Origin: Clytia hemisphaerica | Taxonomy: Eukaryota; Cnidaria; Hydrozoa; Leptothecata; Clytiidae | Assembly (NCBI GenBank): GCA_902728285.1 | Contig: CACVBU010000766.1 | Coordinates: 132,399 to 196,398 of the forward strand | DNA: 64,000 bases | Direction: 5' to 3' | Part shown: piece after piece, positions 35,268 to 47,926 of the stretch | Position numbering within the stretch: the stretch's first letter is position 1 | Layout: the number at the start of each line of letters is the position of its first letter | Notes under the pieces: generated by a model | The model's input: only the letters and a program-made list of their open reading frames with translations | What the model was told of the DNA's origin: nothing | Databases searched by the model: none | Position numbers and translations under genes: made by a program

Positions 35268-38200
35268 ATGAAATACAAAGTACTACAACAACTGGAGCGT
35301 TTCCTGGTGTCCATTCTTCTTTATTCACATTACCTACACGCCATTATATTGGGTCGTCGAATAATGAAACCAGATAAAAGCGTCAATACAGCATATTTCG
35401 AGTTAGCACATACCAATAAAGTGCACGGTAGGACTCCATTCCATGATCAACATGTTTTGGATAAAATGGAATGTGTCCATCTTTGTACGGACTTCCCGAA
35501 TTGTAGATCTTTCAATTGGAACGAGGATGACCAAAGATGTCAGCTGGTTGCATATGACCGACTGACTGCACCAACATACACCGACAAGGTACCCTTTTTC
35601 TTCTAAAGAAGTGTACCAGCTTTATTATAGCCAGTACCTTCCCACAAACCAAATTTTTTCTTTGTTTTATGGTCAGTTACACTTTGAAGCATTTTTCGAA
35701 AGTTATTGCACTACGATGGAGGGTGACGTCGATACCGTGCGGAGTGCATAAAGGCGGGAAAACACGGAGCTCGAAAATAAAGACTGGAATGGGCGATTGA
35801 ATAGGATTTCATCATGGAGAGGTTGTGCGTCGATGTCAAATCTAGTAATTTTAGAGTTCCGTGCATAAAAATCAAAACAAAAGAGTCATCGGGATGAGGA
35901 TGAAGTTGGCGCGCTAAAAATGCTTGTTTCTCAAAGTGAGAATATTTCGATAAACCCCTTTATAACGAAAGAACTATAGAATCAAAAAAGTCTCCAAGCA
36001 GCTCCAATTAATGTTATTTTCAACAGGCTCTTAATTTAATAAAGGAAACTTCTTCAAAAGGTTTTGTAGAGAAACAAACTAAATCAAAGAAAACTCTCAA
36101 CACCAGCCATATAGCCAGTCTTTGAATCAGGAATGTAAAATAATGAGGAATAAATTCCAAGACTAGTGTTTGATGGAATTATAAGTCGCGATAAAAAAAG
36201 CGGTTTTCGTCCAACAGGCTAGCTTTATTATGGCAATTTGTAAATTTTGAATTTTAAAAAATGTTGCGCACCGGAAAAGTTAAGCCTGTTAAAACTTCTT
36301 AAAAAAAATTTAAATTTCTTCTTTTATCCAGACTGGATGGAATAATTATGATGGTGGAAATCAATACTACGTACATATCGAAACACACAGCGTCTCACAC
36401 ATAGCTTGTTACAGAGGTACAGGTGGCTCGTGTAGTCGAGATCAGGTAATACAAACCTATTCGTCCAATAATTGTGATATTGACCTTAATACCAACACCT
36501 TTGAATATGATCCAGTGTTAGGAGTAATACGACAAATGTGCGGCACAAAGTATTTACTGGCACCTGAACAAAATGTATGGGAGGATTCGAATTCTGGTAA
36601 GTTAATATAAAGCCACTTGGTTCAAACGTTCATCTAACGTTTGTTTAACATCCAAGAAAAATTTTATAATAACAAAAGGCCAAAATTGGTCAAATCCTAA
36701 GAACAGATTTAAGAACAATGTGAAACTAAATTTCAAGAAGACAATACTGATTATAACATATTTTGAGAGATTTTAAACCCATTTTATATTTAAAGTTAGT
36801 AAGAACATCGTAAGAACATCACGGCTGGAAATTCCAAAAAACTTACAATATTTACTGGTTCTCATAAAAAAGCATATAATTATCATTTTGAGACATTTAA
36901 TTTACACGGATATTCTATATAGCTTTTAGAGCCAATCGACTCTCCTGAAAATCTTTTAGAAATTGCTAAATCTCGATTTAAATGATGCCAATCTTCCACA
37001 TTCATTTTAAAGGAAATCCAAAGGTCATTCTACAAGGACCAGCAGCGTGGTCGAGTGACGTCAGAATGCGTTGGAGAAGAGTGCACTGTAAGTACAAAAC
37101 ACGGAGCACGGCTATTGATATATACATTAGATTAAATTAGTTAAAAGCGAATAATAAGAGGCAAACAAATCTGAAAAGTATCACAAATCCACATTGAAAG
37201 GATGATGGCATAAACTTTCGGTCATGCCGGGCACAAATTTTAGGGTTGACAATAAGAATGCAAAAGTGTGAAAAGATCCTCAAAATCGACGAATCTAAGG
37301 AGTACTTTAAATTCAAATTTAGCGTAGCCTGTTTCAATTTTCTTAAAAACGTTTAGAAATCTAATAATTGTATTCACCTGAGTCTGCTAAAGGCAGAGGT
37401 CGCAGCTTACGCGTCTCTGCGCCCTCATTTTGTTTCCACACCTCCGCGCCCTACGCACCTCCTCACCTTACGTGTCCTACACGCCCCCACGCCTTAATAT
37501 TTTTATGCGCCTTGATTTTTTCACCCTTCTTTAAATTTTCCATGCGCTTTCACATATTTTCACGCGCCTTCGTTTTTAGTACAACTCCATTCATTTTTGC
37601 TTTACTTTATGAAAAAGCAAGTTCTATGAGAATTGGTAAAAGGAAACAAAAGGGATGACGCACAATACGAATATATTTATTTTTCTTATAAACATCTACT
37701 TTATAAGAATCAAATTGCCAATTAAAAAAAAATTGATAAGTCGATTTTCAACATTTTCCGATTGTAACTTTTTTATTCAATTGAGCATAATTTTTGATCT
37801 AATGAATCGAATTTAATAAATAACCCATCAAAATTTTGGTTTACAACTCTTCTTTTCAATAAAACAGGAATGGTTCTTTTAAAATTTTCGGATTTCGAGA
37901 AAATTAATTTTAAACAAAGAAAATCTTTTGTGGTGCAACCAGCATAATTCCTTGTCTCTTTTACTACAAATCTATAACGGACATACATTAGGCTGCTGGC
38001 ATCCACAAACGTGTTCGTGCTCCATATAGTCCATATAGAGCAGAACGAGGGGTAAATCACTAAAAATTAGGTGTACGAGATTTTGATTTCTTTTTGATTT
38101 TTGATTTCTTTTTTATTTCTTTTTGATTTTTGATTTCTTTTTTATTTCTTTTTGATTTTTGATTTCTTTTTGATTTCTTTTTGATTTTTCAAAAAGGTGT

Positions 38201-41200
38201 ACGTGATTTTTTTCAGTGATTTACCCCTCGGAGCAGAATACTATAATTATGATCAGAATATGTTGGCATTTCTGGGTATTTCAGCATTTTACTGAATTTA
38301 AGTTTCTTGTGATAACGACATTCACTTAAAAGCTACCTACGTTTTTAAATTTTACAGGGAAATTCCCAACACTTTGTGTCAAATATTATGGCCATAACAT
38401 AACTGTAGCAGTGATTTTGTAGAGGTTTTCGATTCAGACTAGCTCTATATAAGGGAGTGGTCATAAAGTATCTACTAGAGGAGGTGAAGGATTGTAGGTA
38501 GGGGGGGGGTGCGAAAATTTTTTTGACATCTCAAGACGATCCAAAATGAAGTCTTTTTAAAAACCATTAATCAGAGCCTCTTTTGAAAAACTTTCAGCCT
38601 GAAGTCCGATTACCTTTAAAAATTTACCAATGATAATCTATTATTTTCTATTGCATGTTACAAAAAAATTCAACTTTCAAGAAATAAAGTTTGAAATTCT
38701 GGTCTTTATTTCAAGAATTTCACAGGGTCCACACCAACAGGACAGGAAGGACAGAGGAGGGGCATTGTCCCGTCACTAAAGTGTAAATTTCAAATCTCGA
38801 CTTTTATTATAGGCTTTTGAGAACTTACATTTTCAGGAAAGTCAGTTCAAAACAGGAGTGGTTTTAGCTAGAGAAGAGGGTTGGTTTAACGAAACTTTTC
38901 GGACATGTCGAGGGCGGGAGGGGTGCGAATTTTTGTTTCGATTTTGGGAAATATCTTCCAGCCCCCTGTAGTAGATACTTTATGACCACTACCTAACATA
39001 TCAAGAATTTTGAAATACTGACGCAAAGCTTCTCTTTTATTAACTATATAAAGACGGAATCTCGTATTGGCATTACTGTTTATATATGTGGGGCGATGGA
39101 GCAACAGGTTCTGACCAATCCTTGGAAATTGGAGATTGTCATCATAATCACCATGCTATTCAAATCCACTTCGTACATGCTCGTAAGTTTGAAAACACTT
39201 TTTTTATAAGAACATCCAAAATTTTCGTCGGACGCTCTCAACTTCTGGATTTTAAAGCCTAGAAGTATTCATATAACATGTTCTTATTTTAAACGGTTTT
39301 TTATGAGTATTTTTGTCCAGTTTCCAAGGAAATCGGATGTTTTAGAGTCCGAAAATCCAAATGTTCTTAACTTGCTCTTATTGTTTTGGCCAACAAAGCT
39401 TTATGGCCTTACATGAATAGTTTTTTCTGGTGTAAAACAATTTGGCTGCGAAAATTTGGTAAGTAGTCAAAGGGGTTTCATGGTTTGCGGAGGAGCGGAA
39501 TCGGTCCTTTTTTCGGACGGAGTGGCGGAATTTGGCGAAAATTTAGACGAAATTACGGAAATTGGGTTCTCTGACGGAGACGGAAAATTAGATAATTTTA
39601 GTGCGGAAAAACGGAATTTGGCAAAAACACTTGCGGAATTTCGGAATTAGCAAAAAATATTCTAAATTCGCGGAATTTTTGACAAAAATCTTGAATTTTA
39701 AAGGAATCTTCGGTGAGGGAAAAAAAGTTTCCTTTTGTACGGTATGACGGAATTTGACAAAAAATTGGACGGAGTGACGGAATTCGGGACCCCTTGAACC
39801 CCCCCCCCCCGTCAAAAAGGGGCGAAATTAATTTCGAAATTAAATCTCTCAAAGGGTCAATTTTCGAACACCGAGTCACATCGCAAACTTAGTCCGTCTC
39901 CGGGAGTTTTTTACTTCAGTATGACATTCTTTGTTACTTTTTTTGGCCACTTCGTACCAAAGGCACATGAAGAAAGTCAGATGAAAGTTAATGAGCTTGT
40001 GACCCAATCTATTTCGTTGTCAATTTTAGAGGGATAGAGATTGTGAAAAAATTTTCAACCGGATAGATTTAACTTTGAAATTTACTATGTTACAATTTAA
40101 TTTTATTTCATTTTAGGCGGTCTTTCTCTGTTTCTCTTCCTTGTTTAGTCGTTCTTTAAAGTTTAATGCACTAAACTTTATACCCTAGAGGCAGTTTCTC
40201 GATCTTGGCCAAGTAAAATCAGCGGATCGGAATATTTTTTTGGAAAAATGTACTCAATCCCCTCAATGGTAACACAACTCAATAGCAGTGCATGTAAATG
40301 CATCGAGAGTAAAAGATCTTTTATCTTTATACTTTTACTTGAATATATTTGATGATGTAGCGCCGTTTGACGTTAATGTCAACAATGCAATTGCTTCTCT
40401 GAAGGTACCACTTTCAAAAAAAACTCCGATCAAGGGCGGCTGATATAGCTTTTTCTAGGGTTTAAAATGGTCAGTGGTTTAATGAGGATCACAAATAAGA
40501 TGCAATCTATATTATTTACCGTTTTAGCAAAGCCACCTGTTAAAGTGACTGTCTTCACAAATATCGGAGTTCATTCCACTATGGATTCTGTACTTGCTCA
40601 TACTAAAATCGTAAACAACAATTACGATCGAATCGGATATTCAGATGGTTTTGTACAACAAACATGGGGTGAAACTTACTTTTTACGTATGGAAGCTCTT
40701 TTTGTTGCCCCTGACACAGGATCGTTCAAATTCAAGGTACATATTATTGAGGGTTTAGACCACGTGCAAACGCTAGGGTTTTGTTTCGTTCTCTGAAACA
40801 AAAAGAAGCCATTCTATTGGTTGAATTCAAATTTTACGTCTCATTTGACCAATAAAATGGCTTTATTTAGTTTTGGAGCAATAACGGAACCATTATCTGC
40901 GAGAATATGGTCTCTAAAACTTCTATTCTAAACCTTCAAGGGTAATAAATTCATGTTTGTTCACTTCATTTTTCATCTTGACAAGCTCTACTCATTTCGT
41001 GACTTTAGATAAAATATAAAAAAAAGGGTCCAACGAAAGGTCCTTTAAACTCTTGTACCACAACTATGTCTGTAGGCAATTGAAATCTCCCCCTGGTAGA
41101 AAATCTTGATAACTTTGGCCAAAATTGAGGAAGCAAATGTAAAAAATTTGGATTTATGTGATTGCTGTGAAACAGTATAGCATTTTTGGCTAAAGAATCG

Positions 41201-42545
41201 CTTTTTTGCTCTTATAAAAGAAAAAAGGTGCTAGAATTGATGGCCTTGGGAAGATTTGGGCGTTCTTTGTTTTTCGGCGCCCATAAAAAATGAGCGGGTG
41301 ACTGCCACGCAACTGCCAATCACGGTTCAAAATAAATTGAGATTTTTAGGATTTTCTAACGTTTTTTATTACTTAAAGATTATTCACTTATGGTTAATTT
41401 TAAAATGGTGCAGAGAATACACTTTTTTCCCAAATAATATGACTATGATTGTGTCCCTAAAAAAAGCTTTTCTATGACAAGTTCTTTCTGAAAGATTCAT
41501 ATGCTCTTTTTCTTTACAAACCAGTTGAACGTGGATGACATTGGTCGGGTTTCAATCAGTACTGATGAAAATGCAGCCAACAAAAACATCATTTTGGATG
41601 ACGCAGGCACCAATCCAGATACTGCTCCTCGTGAAATTCATATCCACGGATGGGATTTTGTTAACTAGTAAGTAGCCAAGATAGAATATCAACTTAATGT
41701 CAAACAAATTACCATACTGTATGTAACAAACGTATAGGTTTGGGTGAGTGTTGAAATGATACCGGGAGCACCCCCAGCTGGCACTCAACGTTGTTTAAAC
41801 GTTCAAATAACGTTATTTGGACGTTATGGAATGTCACATGGACGTTATTTTGACGTTGTGTGCAGACTGGGCCACAATTTAGCTTTCTCTAAAATTAAAC
41901 TTGTTGCCACGAAGAACAAGAATTTTATCGCGCATGTCTCGATCCCATTACTTTTGTTTGTATACGCTGTAAGGGCAAATCCCGATTTTTTCACTGAATG
42001 AGGACCGTACCAATCAGAGCCCGTAAGAAGTGTAGAAAATAATCAATGAAAAAGAGAGCTATCTAGCAAAAGGCGTGATATAACCTCCGCCCAACAAGTT
42101 TTCTCACACTCATTGCAGTCATTTAATCTCACCCAATCGGATTCCAGTATAATCTCTCGCAATCAAAACAACAATTTTTCGTTTCTGATTGTTTTGATAA
42201 AATAGAACGTTCTTAATAAAGAGAATACAAAAAGTCTTCGGCAAAGGCAAACATGTTTTTACTGAGTTTCTTTGCAACTAAGATAATAGTATACATCTTT
42301 TTAATTTATACTATTAGCATAGAACCTTGGCTAAATATAATCTTACATATTCTTTTTTCTGCAGTGGTAAAGAATCAACAGCTGTAAGTTTGACAAAAGG
42401 AATGAGATATTACATTGAAGTGTTAATGTATGAATGGGGAGGCGCTGATTTTATACAAATGGCCATGCTATGTCCTTCAAGTACGGAATATGAATTTGTG
42501 GAGACCAATTATCTGAACCTCATCGAATCAGAATGGGAGACATAA
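35268..42545 (+). CDS. Secreted PAN/Apple + unknown middle + PA14-like protein, copy 3 (diverged)
   Basis: Seven exons: 35268-35588, 36332-36596, 37013-37087, 39054-39182, 40528-40736, 41525-41667, 42365-42545, giving 440 aa with the same phases as copies 1 and 2. The hydrophobic N-terminus (LVSILLYSHYLHAIILG) is a signal peptide, and the PAN-like cysteine spacing in CVHLCTDFPNCRSFNWNEDDQRC matches copies 1 and 2. The middle keeps GWNNYDGGNQYYV, ACYRG and YMWGDGATG. The PA14-like part keeps ALFVAPDTGSFKFK and MRYYIEVLMYEW, and the end LIESEWET is shared by all three. In place of the VDDFAQLFLS string there is VDDIGRVSIS. It is the oldest diverged member of the trio. Exon 4 has a weak AAAG acceptor. 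Role unknown. Confidence 0.87.
37379..37650. repeat. GCGCC/ACGC phrase region in copy 3 intron 3
   Basis: After GAGTCTGCTAAA, pyrimidine-rich DNA repeats phrases such as CGCGCC(C/T)T and CACGCC(C/T) at intervals of 12-25 bases. The same lead-in, GAGTCTGCTAAA, precedes the ACGTGCC array at 53530-53970, so the two look like members of one phrase-built family. The right boundary is not identified. Confidence 0.45.
38046..38230. mobile_element. 185-bp hAT-like MITE with T-rich body
   Basis: Ends CGAGGGGTAAATCACT and AGTGATTTACCCCTCG, flanked by GAGCAGAA on both sides (38038-38045, 38231-38238). The centre is a microsatellite-like array of TTTGATTTCTTTT. The 8-bp duplication points to hAT-mediated insertion. 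It is in intron 3 of copy 3. Confidence 0.9.
39465..39805. mobile_element. Element with CGGAATT phrase repeats
   Basis: The phrases GACGGAATT, GCGGAATT and GGAATTTGGC recur about every 25 bases, and the right end is GGGACCCCTTGAA with a C run. It is the reverse-complement relative of 29146-29415. A fragment of the CCCGGG-polyG family follows (39806-39905, with TCTCTCAAAGGG). It is in intron 4 of copy 3. Confidence 0.55.
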
Positions 42546-43473
42546 CGTGGTTTTTTGAAATCTACTGTTGAAAATCCATGTTTTTATTAAAACTGTTTGG
42601 TAAAAGCATCGACAAGAAACTTTACTTGAGCATTGTGCTTTAATTTTGATTGACTTTTAAATGTCGAGAAAGTTTTTAATCCAACTTTCAGAATTCTGCA
42701 TCAAAAACAAAGAATTTCGTGTTGTGTATGTGCGTTCAAAAGAAAAGTGAAACTGATTGAAAAATATGAAAAGTAGTTGGCATTCCCTATGAAAATGAAA
42801 TATTATTTATACAAAAATGGGTACTGGGGTTAACTGTCGGTTTTTTACCTTTCCAAATCTTTTTAAGGGTGAAAACCATAGAAATGAAATAAATTTGACG
42901 TTCTTACAGACAATCTTTAATTTTTATCATTGCACTTTTATATGCACTAATACTATTTTATAAATTGTACATACACATAATATGGCATAATAATTTAATG
43001 CATTGCTTACCTTGACACAAATTTTGAATTTTTTTTTATATATGTAACATGCCATCCAAACAACACACATTTTAAGCAGTTTTTCCTTGAAATTATCAAG
43101 AAATTTCCAATTCTAAAGCTTTTATATTTCTTTTGAAACCCTTAAATTTTTAGAAAAAATAAGGAAGAACTGCCGTTGATAAGCCGAAAATTTATTGCTT
43201 TGTATAAACATGTCTCGTAGGCTCAAAAATGAAGCGGTAAATAGCCCCCTAAATATTAAAGCAATTCAAAAATTGAGAAAGAAAGATCCTGTGCCTTAGT
43301 ATCCACTGATGTGACCATTGAATTTTCATACCGAAAGCTAGACGATGTTATAGTCCATTACGGTGATGTAATAATTACAGCCGTTGGCTTAGAGGATTAG
43401 ACGAAAAAAAATCGGCGGGACAGTTTCAAAGAAAGACTGGCAGATTCTACCGGCTGTAACCTTTTTTTGGTAA
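42546..43473. other. Non-coding flank after copy 3
   Basis: ATTAAA (42586) and AATAAA (about 42888) are candidate polyadenylation signals for copy 3. Otherwise AT-rich DNA without recognised genes or repeats. Confidence 0.4.
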
Positions 43474-44534
43474 AAAACCGTTTGTGAATTTTCTTCGGCT
43501 TTGGGTTTTTTCTTAGATACTTTTGAGATTCTTACCGCCTATGGAATTCCTGTTACTATCGTTAACGCCATTAAAATCTTATACAAAGACACAACCGCTT
43601 CAGTTGTCACTCCAGAGGGAGAAACCGAACCTTTCTCCATTAAAACAGGTGTTCTACAAGGCGATCCGCTCGCACCCTTTCTTTTCGTCATAGTTTTGGA
43701 TTACGCTCTTCGAACTTCGATTACTTCTAACTATGGTTTCACACTTAAACGTCGTCAAAGTCGTCGCTACCCAACTGAACGTCTCTCTGACTTAGATTAC
43801 GCTGACGATATCGCTTTAATCGAAGACGAAATAATTGCTGCTCAAGAGTTGTTAACAGCTGTTGAAAAAGCCTGTCAAGACGTTGGTCTCTTTCTGAATG
43901 CACTAAAAACAAAATACATGCATATCAATCCCTCTTCGAACACACAATTAAACTCCTCCGATGGATCCAAAATTGAACGAGTCGACGATTTTAAATATCT
44001 CGGGAGCTTGACTGACACCAACCACGACATGGAAGTACGTATCGCTCAAGCTTGGAGTGCCCTGCATTCCCTATCTAATGTTTGGAAGGCTTCCATTAAA
44101 AAATCTACAAAAACTGATTTATTTAAAGCCTGCGTAGAATCAATTCTCCTCTACGGATCCGAATCATGGTGTCTCAATGTCAAACGAAGTAAACGACTTG
44201 ATGGAGTTTATACTAAAATGCTAAGGCGTATATACAATATTTCTTGGCAACAACATGCTACAATCCAACAAATTTACGGCAATCTTCCCCGTATCACATC
44301 GGTTGTACGCCAATGGCGAATCAAACTTGCAGGTCATGTCTCAAGACATAACGAACCAACCGGAAAATTGTTAACATGGCTTCCAGATGCCCCAAGACGT
44401 GTCGGTCGCCCCTATGTCCCCTCAAATTGATTATTGAAGAGGAAACTGGTCTTGCCGGTAAAGATTTGCTAACAGTCATGTCAGATCGTCAAAAGTGGAA
44501 AAAAGACTTTGTCGATGCTTCACCTCACGGATGA
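43474..44534 (+). pseudogene. 5'-truncated LINE reverse transcriptase remnant
   Basis: The long open frame ending at 44430 encodes the palm and thumb of a non-LTR retrotransposon reverse transcriptase. It shows GVLQGDPLAPFLF (the motif usually GxPQGSxLSP), the catalytic LDYADDIAL, and a C-terminal RRIYNISWQQ...RQWRIKLAGHVSRH part typical of LINEs. The N-terminal fingers and any endonuclease are missing, and the frame is closed by a stop at 43471. The reading continues after 44430 in another frame to 44534 (TGLAGKDLLTVM), so there is at least one frameshift. It is a dead copy, yet surprisingly well preserved in its core. It is not linked to the neighbouring genes. Confidence 0.9.
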
Positions 44535-45168
44535 ATCAAGGCAAGCCGAGGCTTAGATACTGATTCGATTTTCACTATAGCATATAGTCTAACAGAAAGC
44601 TAGAGAATAATCTTCATCCTTTGCCAATAAGTCAAAGTAATGTTTTAGAATTTGCGCTGATATTTCGGATTGTGGATTGAATCTAAAAAGAATGTCTGTT
44701 TCAAAAAGGTGTACAACCAGTAGTCGTATAATAAAAAGTTTTGTTTCGTTGGAAAGATATTTGAACGGCTTATATTTTCCACCGATAAGTTTTTCAAAAT
44801 TCGTCTAAGAAAGTGTAAAAAAATGAAGAAGAACGAAACAAAAATGAAGTTTTACATCAATCGATAAAGCTGAATAAATAGTACGCGAGTCGTCCAGCAC
44901 TCTCTTTGTTTTCAGGTTTTACATTATTTAAATAGACAGATTTCTAGGATTTCCTGGTTTATTGATATTTTGTAAATTTTGCATGCCTAATGGGGGGGGG
45001 GTTGTTGTAGGGGTTCGAAACGAGAATTTGGTCTTGTCTTTCCAGTGTCAGATTTGAACACTCTTCCCAATCGAGCTTGTAAGCGAGGCAAATCTAGGTA
45101 ACCCCCCAAATCAAAATGTAAACAAATGATGTCATTAGAAATCAATCTATTCTGGTGGTAAATGTCAT
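44535..45168. other. Non-coding stretch between LINE remnant and the next element
   Basis: AT-rich DNA. A G run with flanking sequence at 44993-45115 may be a fragment of a polyG-ended element (a C run AACCCCCCAAA closes it). No gene is seen. Confidence 0.4.
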
Positions 45169-46649
45169 ACACCCCTGTGTCTGTGACCCAGTGGGATCCA
45201 CCCCACTGGTCACCCCACCAAAAAAATGGCCCATTTTTTCACCCCACTAGAGAAATCACTCACCCCACTGGAATCTTGTAGCTGAAAATGACCCCACTGA
45301 AAATAGCGAAGAATCCAAACATACCCCACTCAAAATGTTCTGATTTTGATGTACACATTCGAAGGCTTCGAAAATTTTTGACGTTCTTATAAAAAAAGAA
45401 CGTGTACCCCAGTAGAAATTTCACATGAAAAGGGTCACCCCACTCGAAACTTCCCTTCTTTTATTAAAACTATGCTTTGAAAGTGAAATACACAAAAAAA
45501 GCTCAAAATTTTTTGCTCGCATCGCTCGCAGTCAAAAGTATCTAAACTGTATAGCTGAGCATGCTGAAATTGTCAAAGTCATGATCTAAACATATGCTGT
45601 AAAATATATTCAATGTGTATGAAAGTCCCTCTTTTTCAATAAGGCAAGTGCGAAAATGATTCGTAATTGGGAAAACTTGAAGATAAAATTGATTAATATG
45701 AATGGCTGTATCTGTAATATAAAAATGAAGCATAAAAACTTTGAAATTTGTTTTATTTTCATTTAAATTCTTCAAAGTTACAAAATTTGAGGAGAAAAGG
45801 GAGTGATTTTAGCCAAACCAGAAAGTCGAAAATCAAAATTTCTTCTGTCGGCGCAAACCATGGTTGCGCCTCCTTAGTCACTATATATTTCCTTTTCCTT
45901 GTTTTAAAGTTAGGTTTATATGTCTCCTTACTTCTAAAGGAATTTCCTTAGATACTCCACTTTTTTTATCCATGTAACGTTATTCAGTCAACCTACATCG
46001 TCTTCAAAAAAACAGTTGAAAAATATATTCCATGTCAGTAGCCTCAGTATCTTCGTGATAGTTTAGACTTTTGGACTGCATTTTAGAATACACCTTTCCC
46101 GTATTTCTCCATCGTTTTTTGGATAGGAGGTAAACAAACCCTTTTTTGCTTGCGATTGCTTAGGAAAAGGTGGTTTTTTGGACTTTTCCCAAATCTCTGA
46201 TCGTACAGAATTTATTCAAACCTTAGTATGCTTCTACTATCCATGATACAATATCACCCTCCAAATTTCAAAAGATAGAAGACAAAAATTACTTTCCCCT
46301 AAGCAAACGCAGGCAAAATCGAGTTTGTCCCGTGAATTTTTAACACAACGATGGAGAACAAGTTTTTCCGGGCGAAATCTGAATAACGGGAAAGGTGTAT
46401 TTGATACCTTTTTATTGGGACATTTTACAAAATGAATAGCACCAAGAATAACTAGCTATTCTACGTCTAGCTATTCTGCGCATACAAAGAATTGCCTAAA
46501 AATTTCCCTCACCCCAGTGAAAATTAAGGTTAAATTGGTCACCCCCCTCAATTTTTAGAAAATATCTTGCACCCCAGTGAGTTTCAGATTTTTTTACAGC
46601 CTACCCCACTGGGTGCTCGACACCCACTGGGGCACAGAGACAAGGGTGT
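45169..46649. mobile_element. 1.5-kb element with ACACCC ends and 6-bp target duplication
   Basis: The left end ACACCCCTGTGTCTGTGACC is matched in reverse complement by the right end ACACCCTTGTCTCTGTGCCC, and TGTCAT lies on both sides (45163-45168, 46650-46655). The phrases CACCCCACTGG and CACCCCAGTG recur near both ends. A second inverted-repeat element (46088-46400, ATACACCTTTCCCGT ends) is nested inside. No transposase is recognised. Confidence 0.8.
46088..46400. mobile_element. Nested inverted-repeat element, ATACACCTTTCCCGT ends
   Basis: ATACACCTTTCCCGT on the left and ACGGGAAAGGTGTAT on the right are exact reverse complements, and weaker pairing (CTCCATCGT / ACGATGGAG) continues inwards. 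313 bp, non-coding, inside 45169-46649. Confidence 0.75.
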
Positions 46650-46655
46650 TGTCAT

Positions 46656-47588
46656 TTCCAATCCAATGTATGAAAACCACGTGGGTCACCGAACCAATAT
46701 GTGGGAAATAAATAACTACAGATACTGTACAGAGATTCGACTTTGGCCATTTGCCTTATTGACCTTATTGAGCTTAACTGACTGCACAAGGTTCTCCTCA
46801 AGTCAAATTATACCAATAATTATGATCAAGGCAAATCGACAATTAAGGTAATTACGATCATTATGATTTATAACTTGATTCTTTTTAAAGAGAAATTCCA
46901 TTGGTAATTAATGATGCTTCTATCGCTCTTCTAACTGTTTTTGTTGTCCTTGGAGTGAATGCAGCAGAGAAATTGTTTTTAAAGAGCGAAGAGAGACACC
47001 GAGTCCATTTGAAATACACTCAGAAATACAGTTTGAATGAAAGTTGAAATTATTCGATATGTTGGCATTAATAGATTAACAAAGTTACGGTCAGTTTAAT
47101 TTCTTCTCCATTGAAAAGGCATAATCATATGGTTTGTTTATACTTGCCTTGCTCTAGTTTTTTTCCCAGGATTATAATCCTCGTTATAATTATAATCCTC
47201 GTTATAATCTGGAGGGTGGCACTTGAACTTTTGGAAAAAAAGTTCTTCCCCCTTATCAAACCAAAAATTTCTCGCACCCGAACTCCCCCCCCCCTACTAA
47301 GAAAAATCTTAACCATCCCCCACCCAAATTGCTTTCAATGCTTACTTTCGGAACTTCACTTAAATGTAAAATTCTTTAAATAAAGACCAAATTTAAACTT
47401 TTCCGTGCCAATACCTTATTTTACCACCTCGATCTATCTATTTGATGCCAAGGCCTTTAAAAAGGTGAAAATTCAGGCAGATTTAATGCATGTCGGATAT
47501 ATCCGACAATGGCAAATAGAGTGGGAATACGCACGTAAAGGGTGTTGAGCTAAATTTCTTTAAGAATGGAGTTTTTGCGACATGCATG
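46656..47588. other. Non-coding stretch
   Basis: No gene is seen. A short tandem of the unit ATAATCCTCGTT lies at about 47172-47211, and a C run at 47285-47294 that may be the remnant of a polyG-ended element. Confidence 0.4.
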
Positions 47589-47926
47589 CCGGGGGGGGGC
47601 AGCTGGGCAAAAGGACCGACGTGTATGTGCGGGTCCTAAGGGTACCTTTTCCAGTAGGCTTAAAATGCACTGTAAAGGTCGGAAAAACTAGAGATGCACT
47701 GTAAGGGTAGAAATTTCAGAAAATTCTTGAAAAATCTAGATATTTTGACCAAAAATGCTAGAATTTTGACCATTTTTTGCACGAAAGGGATCGAAAATTT
47801 GAGGGGAAATGCACTCTCAGGGTATGACTTTCACAGATTTTTGCTGCACTGTAAGGGTGCAATTTTAAAAGCCAATTTTTGGCCTGCACATACCGTCAGT
47901 CCGCAAACCCAGTGCCCCCCCCCCGG
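47589..47926. mobile_element. MITE of the CCCGGG-polyG family (GCACTGTAAGGGT subtype)
   Basis: Starts CCGGG with a G run and CAGCTGGGCAAAAGG, and ends CGCAAACCCAGTG with a C run and GGG. The internal phrase is GCACTGTAAGGGT, three to four times. CATGCATG on the left and GCATACAT on the right are similar but not an exact duplication. Confidence 0.8.

Noticed and set aside
15404-42545. Reading the PA14-like domain as evidence of a toxin
   Set aside because: PA14 is a widespread carbohydrate- or protein-binding fold, and no pore-forming or catalytic toxin domain is visible in these proteins.
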